Shown: one piece after another, positions 27,957-37,585 of the stretch
Numbering within the stretch: the first letter of the stretch is position 1
Layout of the letters: each line of letters opens with the position of its first letter
Source of the DNA: Cyclobacteriaceae bacterium
Lineage (GTDB): Bacteria; Bacteroidota; Bacteroidia; Cytophagales; Cyclobacteriaceae
Reading direction: 5' to 3'
Assembly: GCA_028285685.1 (NCBI GenBank)
Contig: JANQOR010000028.1
Coordinates: forward strand, 124,001-188,000
DNA: 64,000 bases
The notes under the pieces: generated by a model
Databases searched by the model: none
What the model was told of the DNA's origin: nothing
Seen by the model: the letters and a program-made list of their open reading frames with translations, nothing else
Program-made: the position numbers and the translations under genes

Positions 27957-28859
27957 TTACTCGCTAATGGCTGCCGTTCCGGATCCTGTGCTTATTCGTA
28001 TCTCAATGTCCTTGTTACCAAATTTCTTGGTCTTCCTTAGTCTCGTGTTACGTCCTTCATCAATTTCGTCCTCCGTATCAAAGTCGAAAGGAGCTCGAAT
28101 CCTTCCTCGATGTTTATTGATCTGCATCACAACCAGCCCTTCGATTTTTTGTCCACTGAAATCCAATGAAGCATCACCTGAACCACTACTTACTGAAATA
28201 TCAAAATCAGGGGACTTCGCAAGTACAACCTCCACATCACCAGAACCTGAGCTAAACGAACTCCGTTCGCTTAGTTCAACACTCTCCGCATCCACGTTTC
28301 CACTCCCGGTGGTTGCATCTATTTCGGCTACCACTTCTTCCAATTCTATATCGCCAGAACCTGTTGTAAGCTCCAATTCTCCCTCCGCACCGACTATATC
28401 AATGTCTCCGGAACCAGTTTTAACTTCGATTTCACCTTTAGCATTCCTCAGACCAAAATCCCCGGAACCAGAATTCATTTCGAACTCAATTGAAAGATCA
28501 GATATCTCAGCATCTCCGGATCCCGTATCAAATTCAACACTGAGGTTGTCGGGAATGGTCAGAGTCCAGGTCGCGGAACCACTGTAGCTATTGTAACGAG
28601 TTTTTGTCCGATTGTCACTGATATCTAGCTTCGATCCGGACTCCCTAAACTCAGGGTCATAGTCAAAGTTGAAAGTATGTTCAAGCTCAACGGTAATCTC
28701 GTTTCCGCTAGCTTTCCTGATAATTATATCTCCCGAGCTGACTGAGATTTCAATCTCATCAATGTCGGAATATGTTTTTGTCATTCTCTCTTGGGCTGTC
28801 ACTGAAATAATTCCTGTGACGATTCCAATAAGTACTAGTAGAGGTCGCTGCTTTTTCAT
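27957..28859 (-). CDS. DUF4097-like beta-helical secreted protein
   Basis: A 300-residue protein with a signal peptide (LLVLIGIVTGIISVTAQ) and a regular right-handed-helix-like repeat in which almost every turn ends in SGSGD or TGSGD (e.g. VKTGSGDIDIVGAEG, LTTGSGDIELEEVVA, FSSGSGDVEVVLAKS). This is the putative-adhesin DUF4097 fold common in Bacteroidota. It is thought to be cell-envelope located; its biochemical role is unknown. It has its own terminator and is probably monocistronic. Confidence 0.82.
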   Translation of the reverse strand: MKKQRPLLVLIGIVTGIISVTAQERMTKTYSDIDEIEISVSSGDIIIRKASGNEITVELEHTFNFDYDPEFRESGSKLDISDNRTKTRYNSYSGSATWTLTIPDNLSVEFDTGSGDAEISDLSIEFEMNSGSGDFGLRNAKGEIEVKTGSGDIDIVGAEGELELTTGSGDIELEEVVAEIDATTGSGNVDAESVELSERSSFSSGSGDVEVVLAKSPDFDISVSSGSGDASLDFSGQKIEGLVVMQINKHRGRIRAPFDFDTEDEIDEGRNTRLRKTKKFGNKDIEIRISTGSGTAAISE

Positions 28860-29100
28860 ATCAAATTCGTTTTAAGGTCAAGGTCGTTAGTCTATAGACA
28901 TGTTCCTGCATTCGAAGTTGCATGGAACGACTTAAATACCATCAAAGGATTGAATGGTTACAGTCCATATCATTATATCACTGCTAAAATCTAAGCTTAT
29001 CGATTCCTAAAACGCTGACTATCAGCTCATAGCATTTTTGGCATCATTTTGACTTAGTACTTCTTATTGAATTTAAGTGTTCACTAAAAAAGGAGTCAAA

Positions 29101-29637
29101 ATGAAAAAGCTATACGTTCTCTTATTTTTCATCGGAACCATTGTGACAAGTTGTAACGAAAGCCACCCAGGTCCTCCCGGACGGGATGGTTTGGACGGGC
29201 TTGACGGCCAGGAATCTTTTGTATTTGAATACGAGTTCAGCTTCATCGCTCCCGACTACAGTGTACTGCTAAACCTGCCAGACAACTTCGTCATGCTAGA
29301 TTCTGACGTGATGCTGGTCTTTTTCCTGTGGGACGTGCAAGATGGTGTTGAGGTCTGGAGAGCTTTGCCACAACAGTTGTTTCTACAGGAAGGCATACTC
29401 ATGTACAACTTCGATCACACCAAATTTGACGCGAACCTTTTTCTTGACGGTACTGTAAACCTTGATCTTCTAGGTGCTGACTACACGGACAATTGGATTG
29501 CACGCGTGGTGGTCGTCCCTGCCCAGTTTACTGGTAGAGCCTCCGTCGATTACTCTGACTATAATCAAGTCAAAAAGGCTTTTGGTTTGTCAGATTCGTT
29601 ATTAGCAACCGCGGAATATAGGAAAAGGCCAGAGTGA
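29101..29637 (+). CDS. Lipoprotein with short collagen-like segment
   Basis: A 178-residue lipoprotein: signal LLFFIGTIVTSC with lipid-accepting Cys, then a Gly-x-y stretch (PGPPGRDGLDGLDGQ) and a beta-rich domain. The ATG at 29101 is preferred to one at 29077, because an AAAGGAG Shine-Dalgarno-like stretch sits a few bases before it and the signal peptide then has normal length. Similar Gly-x-y-tagged lipoproteins are frequent in Bacteroidota; the function is unknown. Confidence 0.8.
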   Translation: MKKLYVLLFFIGTIVTSCNESHPGPPGRDGLDGLDGQESFVFEYEFSFIAPDYSVLLNLPDNFVMLDSDVMLVFFLWDVQDGVEVWRALPQQLFLQEGILMYNFDHTKFDANLFLDGTVNLDLLGADYTDNWIARVVVVPAQFTGRASVDYSDYNQVKKAFGLSDSLLATAEYRKRPE

Positions 29638-29887
29638 GATTTTACATTCACGCCGAATCTATTAATCATCCTTTCTTTAGAATGTTGATGCGAAGTAGAG
29701 TCAACGATTGAAGCAATCTTATAATCCCTCATTGAACGAGATAAGAGGTTAAAAATTCAAAGCAATTCTTTAGATCCGGAAGTTGGTAAAAAACTCAACT
29801 TTTTGCCCTTGCTTACTTTATGTCCACCTGGTAAATCGAACAAATGTCCTTTCAAGCACGTCCTTTTGCAGGAATTAATACTCACTT

Positions 29888-32461
29888 ATGCATTCAAAAC
29901 ACCTTCTAGCTCTTTCGTTAGTCACAGCACTATTACTGCTGGGGAGCTTCATACAGACAACACAGCAGACTCCTGTCATAAAGGACCCTTTACTTTTCTG
30001 CCTGGTACCACATCCATCCATTCGATCTGACCGGAGCACTTTCGGGTATATGCTGGAAACTTTCAACAATCAAGGTGCCGGATTCGCAAGTACTCCAAGA
30101 GGTGGTGATCTAGCACTGATGATGCCTGACGGAACTGTCAGATTATTGACCGCAGAGGCAGGATTTGGAGTGCCAAGCGGAGAAATACAATCCGAAGATG
30201 CCATTGCAGCTCGTGAACCGAATGTGCATTTCGACGGGTGTCGGGCGTTGTTCTCGATGATCATTGGCGGGCCCACCAGGGCCTATGACTATGAATACGA
30301 TGACAATAGTCGTTGGCAGATATATGAGATCACCAACCTTTGTGAAGTCCTGAATGGTGCAACCGCGAACATAGTAAGAGTTCAGGGACAACCAGAGGCC
30401 TACCATAATTTTTCACCCATTTACGATCGAGACGACAACATCATCTTCGTTTCCGATCAGCCGTATGCCAAACTTGAAAGCACCTATCCGCGACTGGACG
30501 AATATGAGTCAGCCACCATCAATACCGGAGTCTGGAAACTCAACACTAGCACAGAAGAGGTCACCCAGCTGTTCGATGCGCCTAGCGGTTGCTTTGATCT
30601 CCATGCAGCATCTGACGGTCGCATTTTATTCACGCTGTGGTCACACCTCCAACAAGATCAACAAATGGCTGGGTATGACCTTGGAAATAATGACATCTGG
30701 AAGCCCGAGCTGTATGAAAGCGAGGCAGATGATGCCGCTCTTGTAACCATTGCGGAATACGATGAGGATAACAATCATGTTGCCAATTCAATTGGTGTTC
30801 CTTTTGATATTTTTCCTTCACCCAGGACCAACTCCGTACAATACGATGAAGCCAACGGAAAAGCAGGACATAAATGGAATGAATTTCAAATCTGGGAGAT
30901 CAATCCAAATGGAGAGCGGGCACAAACCATCAATCACATCGGTCGTCACGAAACAGGCGGAGCCTACACAGATGGTGCTTTCCTTGGTGATAATAACCTG
31001 ACGGATTACGAATCCGCAGGAACGCAATACACTGCCAACAACATTCTCCGAGGGAGAACCGCTGGTTTTGCGGGTTTTTTCCAAATCAGCGAAGATCCTC
31101 GTCCAGGAATGGAAAGCCATTTCTATATGACCTACAGCTTCGAATTCAATGAACTGGCTTCTGGAGAAATTTTTCATTCGTATATCGGAACTGAGGTCAA
31201 TCCAGAAGACTTCTATTTGACAGAGGTGTCAAAAGAAAATGACGGAACGGTCCATGGTCATTTTAGAGACGTCAAGCTGTTCTCAAATGGTGACACCCTG
31301 GTTTCTCACACACCTGACGTTGGTCGATACAATGTTATAGAAGGTCGACCATATAACTTCCGACTGAAACTGATCCGCAATCAAGAGCCTGAGGCTCCGC
31401 TCACGGAAGGGTACAAAAAGGAAATCGTATGGTGGGGTGACTTTCCGGATCCTATTTCCAAAGAAGTAGATCTACTGGAAGTATGGCCTGAACCGATAGT
31501 AACTCGTAGCAAGCCTGCTGCAAGGGCTGAATATCAGGTGGATCCAATCGAAAAGGAAGTCATTGAGGAAGAAGGTGTTGATATTGAAGCACTCCGAACC
31601 TGGTTGATCGAAAATGATCTGGCGCTGCTCGCTATTCGAGATGTGACAAAACGTGATAGAGCAGATGTCCAGCAACCCTTCAATCTACGAGTGCCAAACG
31701 GGGTCGAAAGCATTGCATCGGAAGGAACCATCTACGACATCTCTCATTTCCAGTTCTTTCAGGGGACCTATACAAAAGGCTATTTTGACCGTTCTGGGAG
31801 ACGTGTCTACTACAGTCCACTTGGCAACTCCGCCACTCATTCCAATTTGGACGATGTTAATCCCTACGCAGCAGATGGACCTGATGGTAGTATTACAATC
31901 GAATCAGACGGATCAGTGGCGGCCTTCGTCCCAGCGGTGCGTAGTCTCTCCTGGCAGACCGTCTCCCCTGATGGTAGTTCAGTTATAGAGGAACGCCAAC
32001 CACTAGCCTTTGCACCCGGAGAGATCATGACATGTCCGGGATGCCATGGAATTAACAAGAAGTCGCACGATGGGAGCCTCAACCCTACGAACAAACCGGA
32101 GTCACTTCGTAAGCTGCTGAGTTTTTGGAAAAATCGCTTTGGACCCAATCCCCTAGGCTTTAGCGACCACTCCCTGGTAGAAAAGAATGGACTAAAACTC
32201 TATCAAAACGTTCCGAACCCTTTCGGTGGCACGACTTCAATTCGATACGCTTTACCTGAAGCTGCCCATGTTGACATTTCTATATTTAATATGATGGGAC
32301 AAAAGGTACGGACTCTGAGATCGGGTGAACAGCTAGGTGGAGAACATATGATCAGTTGGGACGGCACAGACGAGTTTGGCAGGAGACTTTCTTACGGCAT
32401 CTATCTATGCACCATTAGGAGCGGGAGTGTGACTATTTCAAATAGAGTTGTGGTTAAATAA
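29888..32461 (+). CDS. T9SS-exported HzsA-like protein with single CxxCH haem motif
   Basis: An 857-residue secreted protein. After a signal peptide (LLALSLVTALLLLGSF), the main body (about 30-690) resembles the beta-propeller part of hydrazine-synthase alpha-related proteins (AREPNVHFDGCRALFSM, FSPIYDRDDNIIFVSDQ). A single c-type haem motif C716PGCH720 in LAFAPGEIMTCPGCHGINKK follows. The C-terminal module (LYQNVPNPFGGTTSIRYALP ... GIYLCTIRSG) is a FlgD-like/T9SS sorting domain. Nothing suggests anammox; such relatives occur widely in marine heterotrophs with unknown roles. No other haem or cytochrome gene is near. Confidence 0.82.
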   Translation: MHSKHLLALSLVTALLLLGSFIQTTQQTPVIKDPLLFCLVPHPSIRSDRSTFGYMLETFNNQGAGFASTPRGGDLALMMPDGTVRLLTAEAGFGVPSGEIQSEDAIAAREPNVHFDGCRALFSMIIGGPTRAYDYEYDDNSRWQIYEITNLCEVLNGATANIVRVQGQPEAYHNFSPIYDRDDNIIFVSDQPYAKLESTYPRLDEYESATINTGVWKLNTSTEEVTQLFDAPSGCFDLHAASDGRILFTLWSHLQQDQQMAGYDLGNNDIWKPELYESEADDAALVTIAEYDEDNNHVANSIGVPFDIFPSPRTNSVQYDEANGKAGHKWNEFQIWEINPNGERAQTINHIGRHETGGAYTDGAFLGDNNLTDYESAGTQYTANNILRGRTAGFAGFFQISEDPRPGMESHFYMTYSFEFNELASGEIFHSYIGTEVNPEDFYLTEVSKENDGTVHGHFRDVKLFSNGDTLVSHTPDVGRYNVIEGRPYNFRLKLIRNQEPEAPLTEGYKKEIVWWGDFPDPISKEVDLLEVWPEPIVTRSKPAARAEYQVDPIEKEVIEEEGVDIEALRTWLIENDLALLAIRDVTKRDRADVQQPFNLRVPNGVESIASEGTIYDISHFQFFQGTYTKGYFDRSGRRVYYSPLGNSATHSNLDDVNPYAADGPDGSITIESDGSVAAFVPAVRSLSWQTVSPDGSSVIEERQPLAFAPGEIMTCPGCHGINKKSHDGSLNPTNKPESLRKLLSFWKNRFGPNPLGFSDHSLVEKNGLKLYQNVPNPFGGTTSIRYALPEAAHVDISIFNMMGQKVRTLRSGEQLGGEHMISWDGTDEFGRRLSYGIYLCTIRSGSVTISNRVVVK

Positions 32462-32529
32462 GCTATCAGAATTTAGAATTTAGGGGTTCGTCAGATCAAG
32501 TAGGGAAATATGCTTAATTTCCTACCGCA

Positions 32530-33045
32530 ATGGCGAAAGGTCCTAACCGTCTTCTCAACACCATTTCAACTTACGGAAAGAACCTGATGGGATTCATCCG
32601 GAAGCGCGTCGGTTCACCTGAAGAGGCTGAAGACATCCTGCAGGAAGTTTGGTACCAGTTGAGTCGAATCGTGGATCTTGACGAGATCGAAAATATAAAC
32701 GCCTGGCTGCATCGTGTGGCACGTAACAAGATCACCGACAGCTATCGCAAGCAAAAACCTCAACCAGACGAAGACGATGAAATCTCTTTGTTGGTTCACG
32801 AAGAGCTGCCCGATGATGAGCTTTTTCGTGAGCTGTTCTGGGAAGAGCTATTCGCCGCACTTGAAGACTTGCCAGTAAAACAACGTGATGTGTTCATTCA
32901 AAATGAGCTTGAAGATACAACCCTTCAGGAGATTGCGGACCGCTCTGGTGAAAGTATAAAAACCATTATTTCCCGCAAGCGCTACGCGGTACAGCATCTG
33001 CGTAAGCGGCTCCAACAACTATACGACGACCTGGATAATTTTTAA
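32530..33045 (+). CDS. ECF-type RNA polymerase sigma factor
   Basis: A 171-residue sigma-70-family factor. Region 2 is around GSPEEAEDILQEVWYQLSRIVDLDEIENINAWLHRVARN, and region 4 is LEDLPVKQRDVFIQNELEDTTLQEIADRSGESIKTIISRKRYAVQHLRK. The linker is rich in acidic residues (QPDEDDEISLLVHEELPDDE). Three small genes follow closely on the same strand, and I infer they form its operon or regulon. There is no recognisable anti-sigma domain, but the first two encode membrane proteins that could serve this role. Confidence 0.92.
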   Translation: MAKGPNRLLNTISTYGKNLMGFIRKRVGSPEEAEDILQEVWYQLSRIVDLDEIENINAWLHRVARNKITDSYRKQKPQPDEDDEISLLVHEELPDDELFRELFWEELFAALEDLPVKQRDVFIQNELEDTTLQEIADRSGESIKTIISRKRYAVQHLRKRLQQLYDDLDNF

Positions 33046-33068
33046 AATTTGATAACTTCCATAACGAA

Positions 33069-33386
33069 ATGAGACCTCCGAAACGCATATTGATCCCTTT
33101 TTTCATTCTGGCTGCACTAGCTATCTTCTCCTTCGCTGTGATGTGGCTGTGGAACGCGATCCTCTCCCCTGTCCTCGAGATCAATACGATCACTTTTTGG
33201 CAAGCGTTGGGCATTTTCGTTCTGAGTAAGATCCTTTTTGGCTTCAAGCCCTTTGGCGGTCCCCCTCGCAAATTTCGTTCGCGACATAGCAAATGGCGCA
33301 ACATGAGCAATGAAGAACGAGAGCACTTCAAAGAGGTCTGGAAACGTAGGTGTGAGGATCAAAAACAAAGTGGAGAAAAAAATTAG
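33069..33386 (+). CDS. Small membrane protein downstream of sigma factor (A)
   Basis: A 105-residue protein with two hydrophobic spans (FFILAALAIFSFAVMWLWNAI and ITFWQALGIFVLSKILFGF), then a basic cytosolic-looking tail ending WRNMSNEEREHFKEVWKRRC. The tail motif NMSxEE...FKE......RC recurs in the next gene's product. I do not recognise the family. Position 23 nt after the sigma factor suggests a regulatory partner; this is inference. Confidence 0.72.
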   Translation: MRPPKRILIPFFILAALAIFSFAVMWLWNAILSPVLEINTITFWQALGIFVLSKILFGFKPFGGPPRKFRSRHSKWRNMSNEEREHFKEVWKRRCEDQKQSGEKN

Positions 33387-33451
33387 AAAAAATTTAAAGT
33401 AAAAGTTAGTGTGATCCGTCTTCCTGGTTGAAACAAAAAATAACTAGGAAA

Positions 33452-33733
33452 ATGAGCAATCAAATCATTAAAACCATTGTATTCGGTGTGGTGCTAGGTG
33501 CTGCACTGTTTTGGGTACCATTCTTCGCTTTAAAGGTGTTGGTATTCTTTTTATTGTTTGGCTTTTTCTTTCGCTTCTTTGGCAGAAGGCGATACTATGG
33601 TCCCACAGGTTGGGCATTTGCAGACAAAATCCGAAACATGAGCGAGGAAGAGTACTCTTCGTTCAAAGAAAACGTCCATGGACGATGTGGGCGTGGCTGG
33701 AAATATGGGGAAGCTAAAAAGGAGGAATCATGA
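33452..33733 (+). CDS. Small membrane protein downstream of sigma factor (B)
   Basis: A 93-residue protein starting MSNQIIKTIVFGVVLGAALF, with two close hydrophobic spans and a tail IRNMSEEEYSSFKENVHGRCGRGW. It shares the NMS-EE-FKE-RC tail pattern with the preceding product, suggesting duplication. The ATG at 33452 is preceded by CTAGGAA and gives a compact membrane protein; an in-frame start at 33428 adds only MKQKITRK. Its stop overlaps the next start by 4 nt. Confidence 0.68.
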   Translation: MSNQIIKTIVFGVVLGAALFWVPFFALKVLVFFLLFGFFFRFFGRRRYYGPTGWAFADKIRNMSEEEYSSFKENVHGRCGRGWKYGEAKKEES

Positions 33734-33918
33734 AAAAGAGAGATCGTTTTTTAGTTGCCCTTCTCTCCGCAGGAATTTCCTTCTCCACCTTTGCGTTCAC
33801 AGTGGGAACTGATCATTGGGACCGCTATGAGTGGCACGAATATCATCATGGGTGCTATTATCACAATGACGGTGAGCATGAACAAGAGGAAAGGGAACGT
33901 CCTGGGGACTGTTTTTAA
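33730..33918 (+). CDS. Small exported His/Glu-rich protein
   Basis: A 62-residue protein with a signal peptide (FLVALLSAGISFSTFAF) and a short mature part very rich in His, Tyr and Glu (WHEYHHGCYYHNDGEHEQEE), ending in CF. The composition suggests metal binding in the periplasm, though this is not proven. It is the last gene of the sigma-factor cassette, overlapping the previous gene by 4 nt, and a strong terminator follows at once. Confidence 0.62.
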   Translation: MKKRDRFLVALLSAGISFSTFAFTVGTDHWDRYEWHEYHHGCYYHNDGEHEQEERERPGDCF

Positions 33919-33924
33919 TGCTCA

Positions 33925-33948
33925 AACCCGCTGTAAGGCGGGTTTTTT
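33925..33948 (+). terminator. Intrinsic terminator of the sigma-factor cassette
   Basis: The stem AACCCGC/GCGGGTT has a 6-nt loop and is followed by T residues. It starts 7 nt after the stop of the His-rich gene and marks the end of the sigma-factor operon. Confidence 0.88.
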
Positions 33949-34121
33949 CTTTAGTGACGAGAGTAAAGTGATTCTAAAGAATGAATACAAAAACTCGGAC
34001 GCTATAAGAAAGTAATCTTGTTTTCAATAGCAATACACCAGGGAAGAGAGCATAAAGATTAGGATTATTTTAGAAGGGGTATATTCGAGTTAATATGTGA
34101 CCTTCATAAAAACCTAACTGA

Positions 34122-35942
34122 ATGATATTCCGAATACTGACCGGTATGCTAGTGGCATTCTTTTCCTCTGTCGGTTATGGACAGACTGGAAGGCCACATG
34201 AAGCTGACTACTACCTAAAAGTCCTAAGAAATTCGAAAGACACATTATATCAGAAGATTTTAAAGGAATATGAAAATTATCTCATAGATCATCCTGAAGA
34301 TATCGCAACCAACATTGAGAAATGCAAGCTTATCGAGGTAGCACTGTATGACGAATACAATGAATACAACCCAAATGAAGAGGCCTTTGAAAAGTGTGTT
34401 CAAGAACTTTTATCAGACTTCCCCAATCATCAGGAAGTCCTACTGTATCAACTAGAAAACACCTGGGGTGATTCATCTATTTCATTATGTCAACGAATCC
34501 TGGCAATGAATAGGAAATCGCCTGGAAGCTGGCCAGATTGGAGACTCTCCATCGTTTACAACAAATTGGCTGAACAATATCAATACTATGGAACCCCTAC
34601 TGAGGTGATCGAAAGCGCTCATTTGGCTCAAGATCTCAACGACACTTTGGACCTAACCTTTCTGCTGGCTAGTCAGTATGCCGAACTCAATCAGTATAGC
34701 AAAGCGGGAGATCTCCTTTTGAGCAAGCTAGACTCGACCGACCTGGGATCAGAACTTCGAAATAAAGGCAACTTGTTGCTTGAGTTGGGTTACGAAAAAG
34801 AGGCCTTGATGGCACTGCGCTATGCAAGCAAAGACCCTAACATTTATATTGACAATGGCAAAATTGCCGAAGCACTTATTGGCAATCAAAAGTTCGATGA
34901 AGCTCGAGATTACCTTATTAAGGATCTCGAAAATTCATATGGTAGGTCTACAACACTACATAATCTTTTTGTTTTTGACTATGAACATAGCCCTACAGAT
35001 TCAATATTGAATACATACAGAGCACTTATGAGCGAAGGTTTCAGCAACGATGCTTTCGGTAAATACCGAGCTATGATGCTGTTTAAGGCTCCTTTGCAAG
35101 GGTGGAGTTGGATGGATCCTCTAAAAATAGTTCTGCTTGTCCTTTTAGTGGCTGCCTTTATTGTCTTCCCATATTTATGGATCCTGCCAATACATTTCGT
35201 CTCCCAGAGGTTTGGCATCCGTAGCGACCGCATTTCTTTAAGCAATGCCAGGTGGGGTCTCACGGATTTTTGGTTGGTAGCTAGTGGGCTCCTATTAATT
35301 GAAGTCTTCGCCTGGATCCTATTCAACTATCCGGATCTCCTAAGTACCTTCTTTGGAGAAATCTATTTTCCAGAAGAAAATCGCATCAGTCCAACTCAGG
35401 CAAATCGCTCACTTTTTTACTTTTCCTGCGTTTTAGTGTTTGTTTTGGGATACCTCAAGAAGACCGATTATTTCCTGATGAAACCGGTCAATTGGAAGCT
35501 AGGAAAGAGTCTGGGGTTAGGAGTTCTCAATGCCTTTCTACTACGAAGTATCTATTTCGGGTTAGCGAGAAATGGGATACTTCCGGGCTATGAAACAACA
35601 TCTATGTCATCTGTGGTTGATAGTTTAAAGTCGATCAATTTATACTACCACCCATCAGTCACTTTTCTTTTTGCGGTGATACTTATTCCGTTCTACGAGG
35701 AATATATCTTTAGGGGAATAATCCTTAATAGCGTAGAAGGAAAACTAAAGTTCATTGCAGCGAATTGTGTCCAGGCATTTTTCTTTGCTCTCGTCCATGA
35801 CAACCTTCAGTTGTTTTTGTTTTACTTCCTGTTTGGGATTATTGCAGGATCGATGGTTAAGAAATCTGGCAGTATTGCTCCCGGCATTGCATTTCATATG
35901 ACCAATAATCTGTTTGCATTTATTGCGATAATGAGAATGTAA
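34122..35942 (+). CDS. CPBP intramembrane metalloprotease with N-terminal TPR-like region
   Basis: A 606-residue protein. A signal peptide (MIFRILTGMLVAFFSSVGYGQ) leads into a helical TPR-like exterior region (about 25-320) and then about eight membrane spans. The CPBP/Rce1 motifs are E526EYIFRG (EExxxR), FFALVHDN (with the catalytic His) and a late HMTNN. Such proteases cut within the membrane; some process peptides or confer bacteriocin immunity. Joining to a long extracytoplasmic TPR domain is less usual and may bring in substrates. A stand-alone gene. Confidence 0.85.
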   Translation: MIFRILTGMLVAFFSSVGYGQTGRPHEADYYLKVLRNSKDTLYQKILKEYENYLIDHPEDIATNIEKCKLIEVALYDEYNEYNPNEEAFEKCVQELLSDFPNHQEVLLYQLENTWGDSSISLCQRILAMNRKSPGSWPDWRLSIVYNKLAEQYQYYGTPTEVIESAHLAQDLNDTLDLTFLLASQYAELNQYSKAGDLLLSKLDSTDLGSELRNKGNLLLELGYEKEALMALRYASKDPNIYIDNGKIAEALIGNQKFDEARDYLIKDLENSYGRSTTLHNLFVFDYEHSPTDSILNTYRALMSEGFSNDAFGKYRAMMLFKAPLQGWSWMDPLKIVLLVLLVAAFIVFPYLWILPIHFVSQRFGIRSDRISLSNARWGLTDFWLVASGLLLIEVFAWILFNYPDLLSTFFGEIYFPEENRISPTQANRSLFYFSCVLVFVLGYLKKTDYFLMKPVNWKLGKSLGLGVLNAFLLRSIYFGLARNGILPGYETTSMSSVVDSLKSINLYYHPSVTFLFAVILIPFYEEYIFRGIILNSVEGKLKFIAANCVQAFFFALVHDNLQLFLFYFLFGIIAGSMVKKSGSIAPGIAFHMTNNLFAFIAIMRM

Positions 35943-35971
35943 CCTACTATTCTCAGGATTTTTGATGAGCT

Positions 35972-36832
35972 CTACTTCTGGATTTTCAAGTCAAAAACAA
36001 TATTCCCGTCAGCGCCCTTGGTGATTTCTGTGACCTTGACGATTCCATTTTTCCCTGCTGCATTTCTGAAAACAAAAACGCGGGGTAAGTCCGTTTCTCC
36101 AGTTACACCTGGTGTCAGGCTCCCCACAGGATCGGCAATAATAAGTTCTCTGATTGGTCGATCATCAACCATGTCATCAAATTGTTCAGCCGTGAAATAG
36201 TACTCCGATGAGGTATTCGTCTCGTAAACAAAAATGGATGTCCTTGCTCCGGGAACAGGTGTCATCTCAACCGTTTCTGCGGAGGTCGGAGATATGAAGG
36301 TGAACAGCGAATGTTCTGTTGAACCGAAGTACAGCAAATCGATCCTTGGGCCATTTGAAGTGTTGTATTCTCCGCTCTTCACCACCCTGCCCAGTTCTGT
36401 AGAAAAAGCTACACCGACTGTTGATTCCAGGTGGATGCTCCCTAAAGAGATATCTTCGAAGGTGACAATCTCATCCGTTTCATAAAGTTTGAATGATTTG
36501 ATCACGAACTTAGTTTCAGCTCCATTGGATGCTTCCAGGGACACGGTAAATTCTCCGTGATTTTCGTATGTGATTGAACCTGGGTCTTCGTCTGTTGAAG
36601 CACTGGGTGTGCCGCCAGCAAAACTCCAGTTAAAGGTTGTGGCTTTGGCAGAGGTGTTGGTGATACCAATCGTTGCTGGTGCAATGTCGTCGGTTACCTC
36701 AATTTCGAAATCAACAACAAAGTCGGGATCAATCGCGGTTCCATCGTCGGAGCAAGAAGAAACGACTGTAAACATGGTGAGTAGCAACACAAAGGCACCA
36801 CCAAGCGACTGCTTTTTTTTCATCCTCTTCAT
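35972..36832 (-). CDS. PKD-domain lipoprotein
   Basis: A 286-residue lipoprotein with signal LLLTMFTVVSSC and an N-terminal PKD-like domain (about 30-110, IGITNTSAKATTFNWSFAGG ... GEFTVSLEASNG). A beta-rich C-terminal region contains RIDLLYFGSTEHSLFTFISP. The ATG at 36832 (MKRMKKKQSLGG) fits the signal peptide; the upstream ATG at 36877 would add a stretch that is not signal-like. PKD domains usually mediate protein or carbohydrate contact at the surface. No partner gene is evident. Confidence 0.75.
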   Translation of the reverse strand: MKRMKKKQSLGGAFVLLLTMFTVVSSCSDDGTAIDPDFVVDFEIEVTDDIAPATIGITNTSAKATTFNWSFAGGTPSASTDEDPGSITYENHGEFTVSLEASNGAETKFVIKSFKLYETDEIVTFEDISLGSIHLESTVGVAFSTELGRVVKSGEYNTSNGPRIDLLYFGSTEHSLFTFISPTSAETVEMTPVPGARTSIFVYETNTSSEYYFTAEQFDDMVDDRPIRELIIADPVGSLTPGVTGETDLPRVFVFRNAAGKNGIVKVTEITKGADGNIVFDLKIQK

Positions 36833-36943
36833 AAAAAAATGCAATTGGTGTACGTTAAAGACAACAACCTTATGCAATTTTTCCCCTAGCGCTAAACAAA
36901 GGCATTGAAGAGCTGTCCCACCTACATACTGAATTACATTTAC

Positions 36944-37585
36944 TCAGCATCCACAGCACGTACATATTTCTGATACCAATTCCCATTTTGTTAACATGCT
37001 CATACCTTCCGGAGCTTCGAAATCGATGAGCTGACCTGACCACGAAACACTTATTGACTCGGGAACTCCAATAATGCTGAACGTATAGCTGCTCTCTGCT
37101 GTATGGCAAAAAGTGTCTGCAATGACCACGCCATAATAAGGCCCTGAATTTACAAAACAGCCATAGGTGACCGTGTTCCCTTGGCTGAAGGAATTGAGCT
37201 TGTAAAGCGTTTTTGTGATCGGTATCTTCGGGTTATCCAGTTCAGTGCCTGCTTTGTTCTGACGATCTTCAAATGTTAAAACCACCTGATCCAGCAGTTC
37301 GCTAGGTGGATAGCAAATAGTGATCGGGTAGGTCAACTGAGCTACATACGTCCGTTTACAGCTCTCGCCATCCAGGGTTGCTGTAGAATCATTTGGCAGA
37401 GGTTCTACTGTTCCGCCACCATCACCTAGTGTCGTTACCAAGATCGGTCGGTTAGCAGACGGCTTCAAATGCTTCGTGAACTCCATGGGCAGTTCTTCTA
37501 ATTCGTCAAACTTGGAATTTTTCGATGCACTACATGATGCCAGGAATGAAATCATGACGGCAATGAATAGTGGTGAATCTTTCAT
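36944..37585 (-). CDS. Hypothetical lipoprotein
   Basis: A 213-residue lipoprotein (signal FIAVMISFLASC, lipid Cys). The mature part has several Cys residues and ends CTCCGC, suggesting disulfides or metal binding at the C-terminus. No family is recognised. It lies on the opposite strand from the DUF2867-like gene and starts 112 nt from that gene's chosen start. Confidence 0.65.
   Translation of the reverse strand: MKDSPLFIAVMISFLASCSASKNSKFDELEELPMEFTKHLKPSANRPILVTTLGDGGGTVEPLPNDSTATLDGESCKRTYVAQLTYPITICYPPSELLDQVVLTFEDRQNKAGTELDNPKIPITKTLYKLNSFSQGNTVTYGCFVNSGPYYGVVIADTFCHTAESSYTFSIIGVPESISVSWSGQLIDFEAPEGMSMLTKWELVSEICTCCGC

Noticed and set aside
27949..28587. A 212-codon + strand frame rich in Ser and Pro
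   Set aside because: It is a mirror of the SGSGD repeats of the DUF4097 gene on the other strand; the repeat codons keep the antisense frame open.
29888..32461. Evidence of anammox or hydrazine synthesis
   Set aside because: Only an HzsA-like body with one haem motif is present, with a T9SS tail and no other hydrazine-synthase or cytochrome genes.
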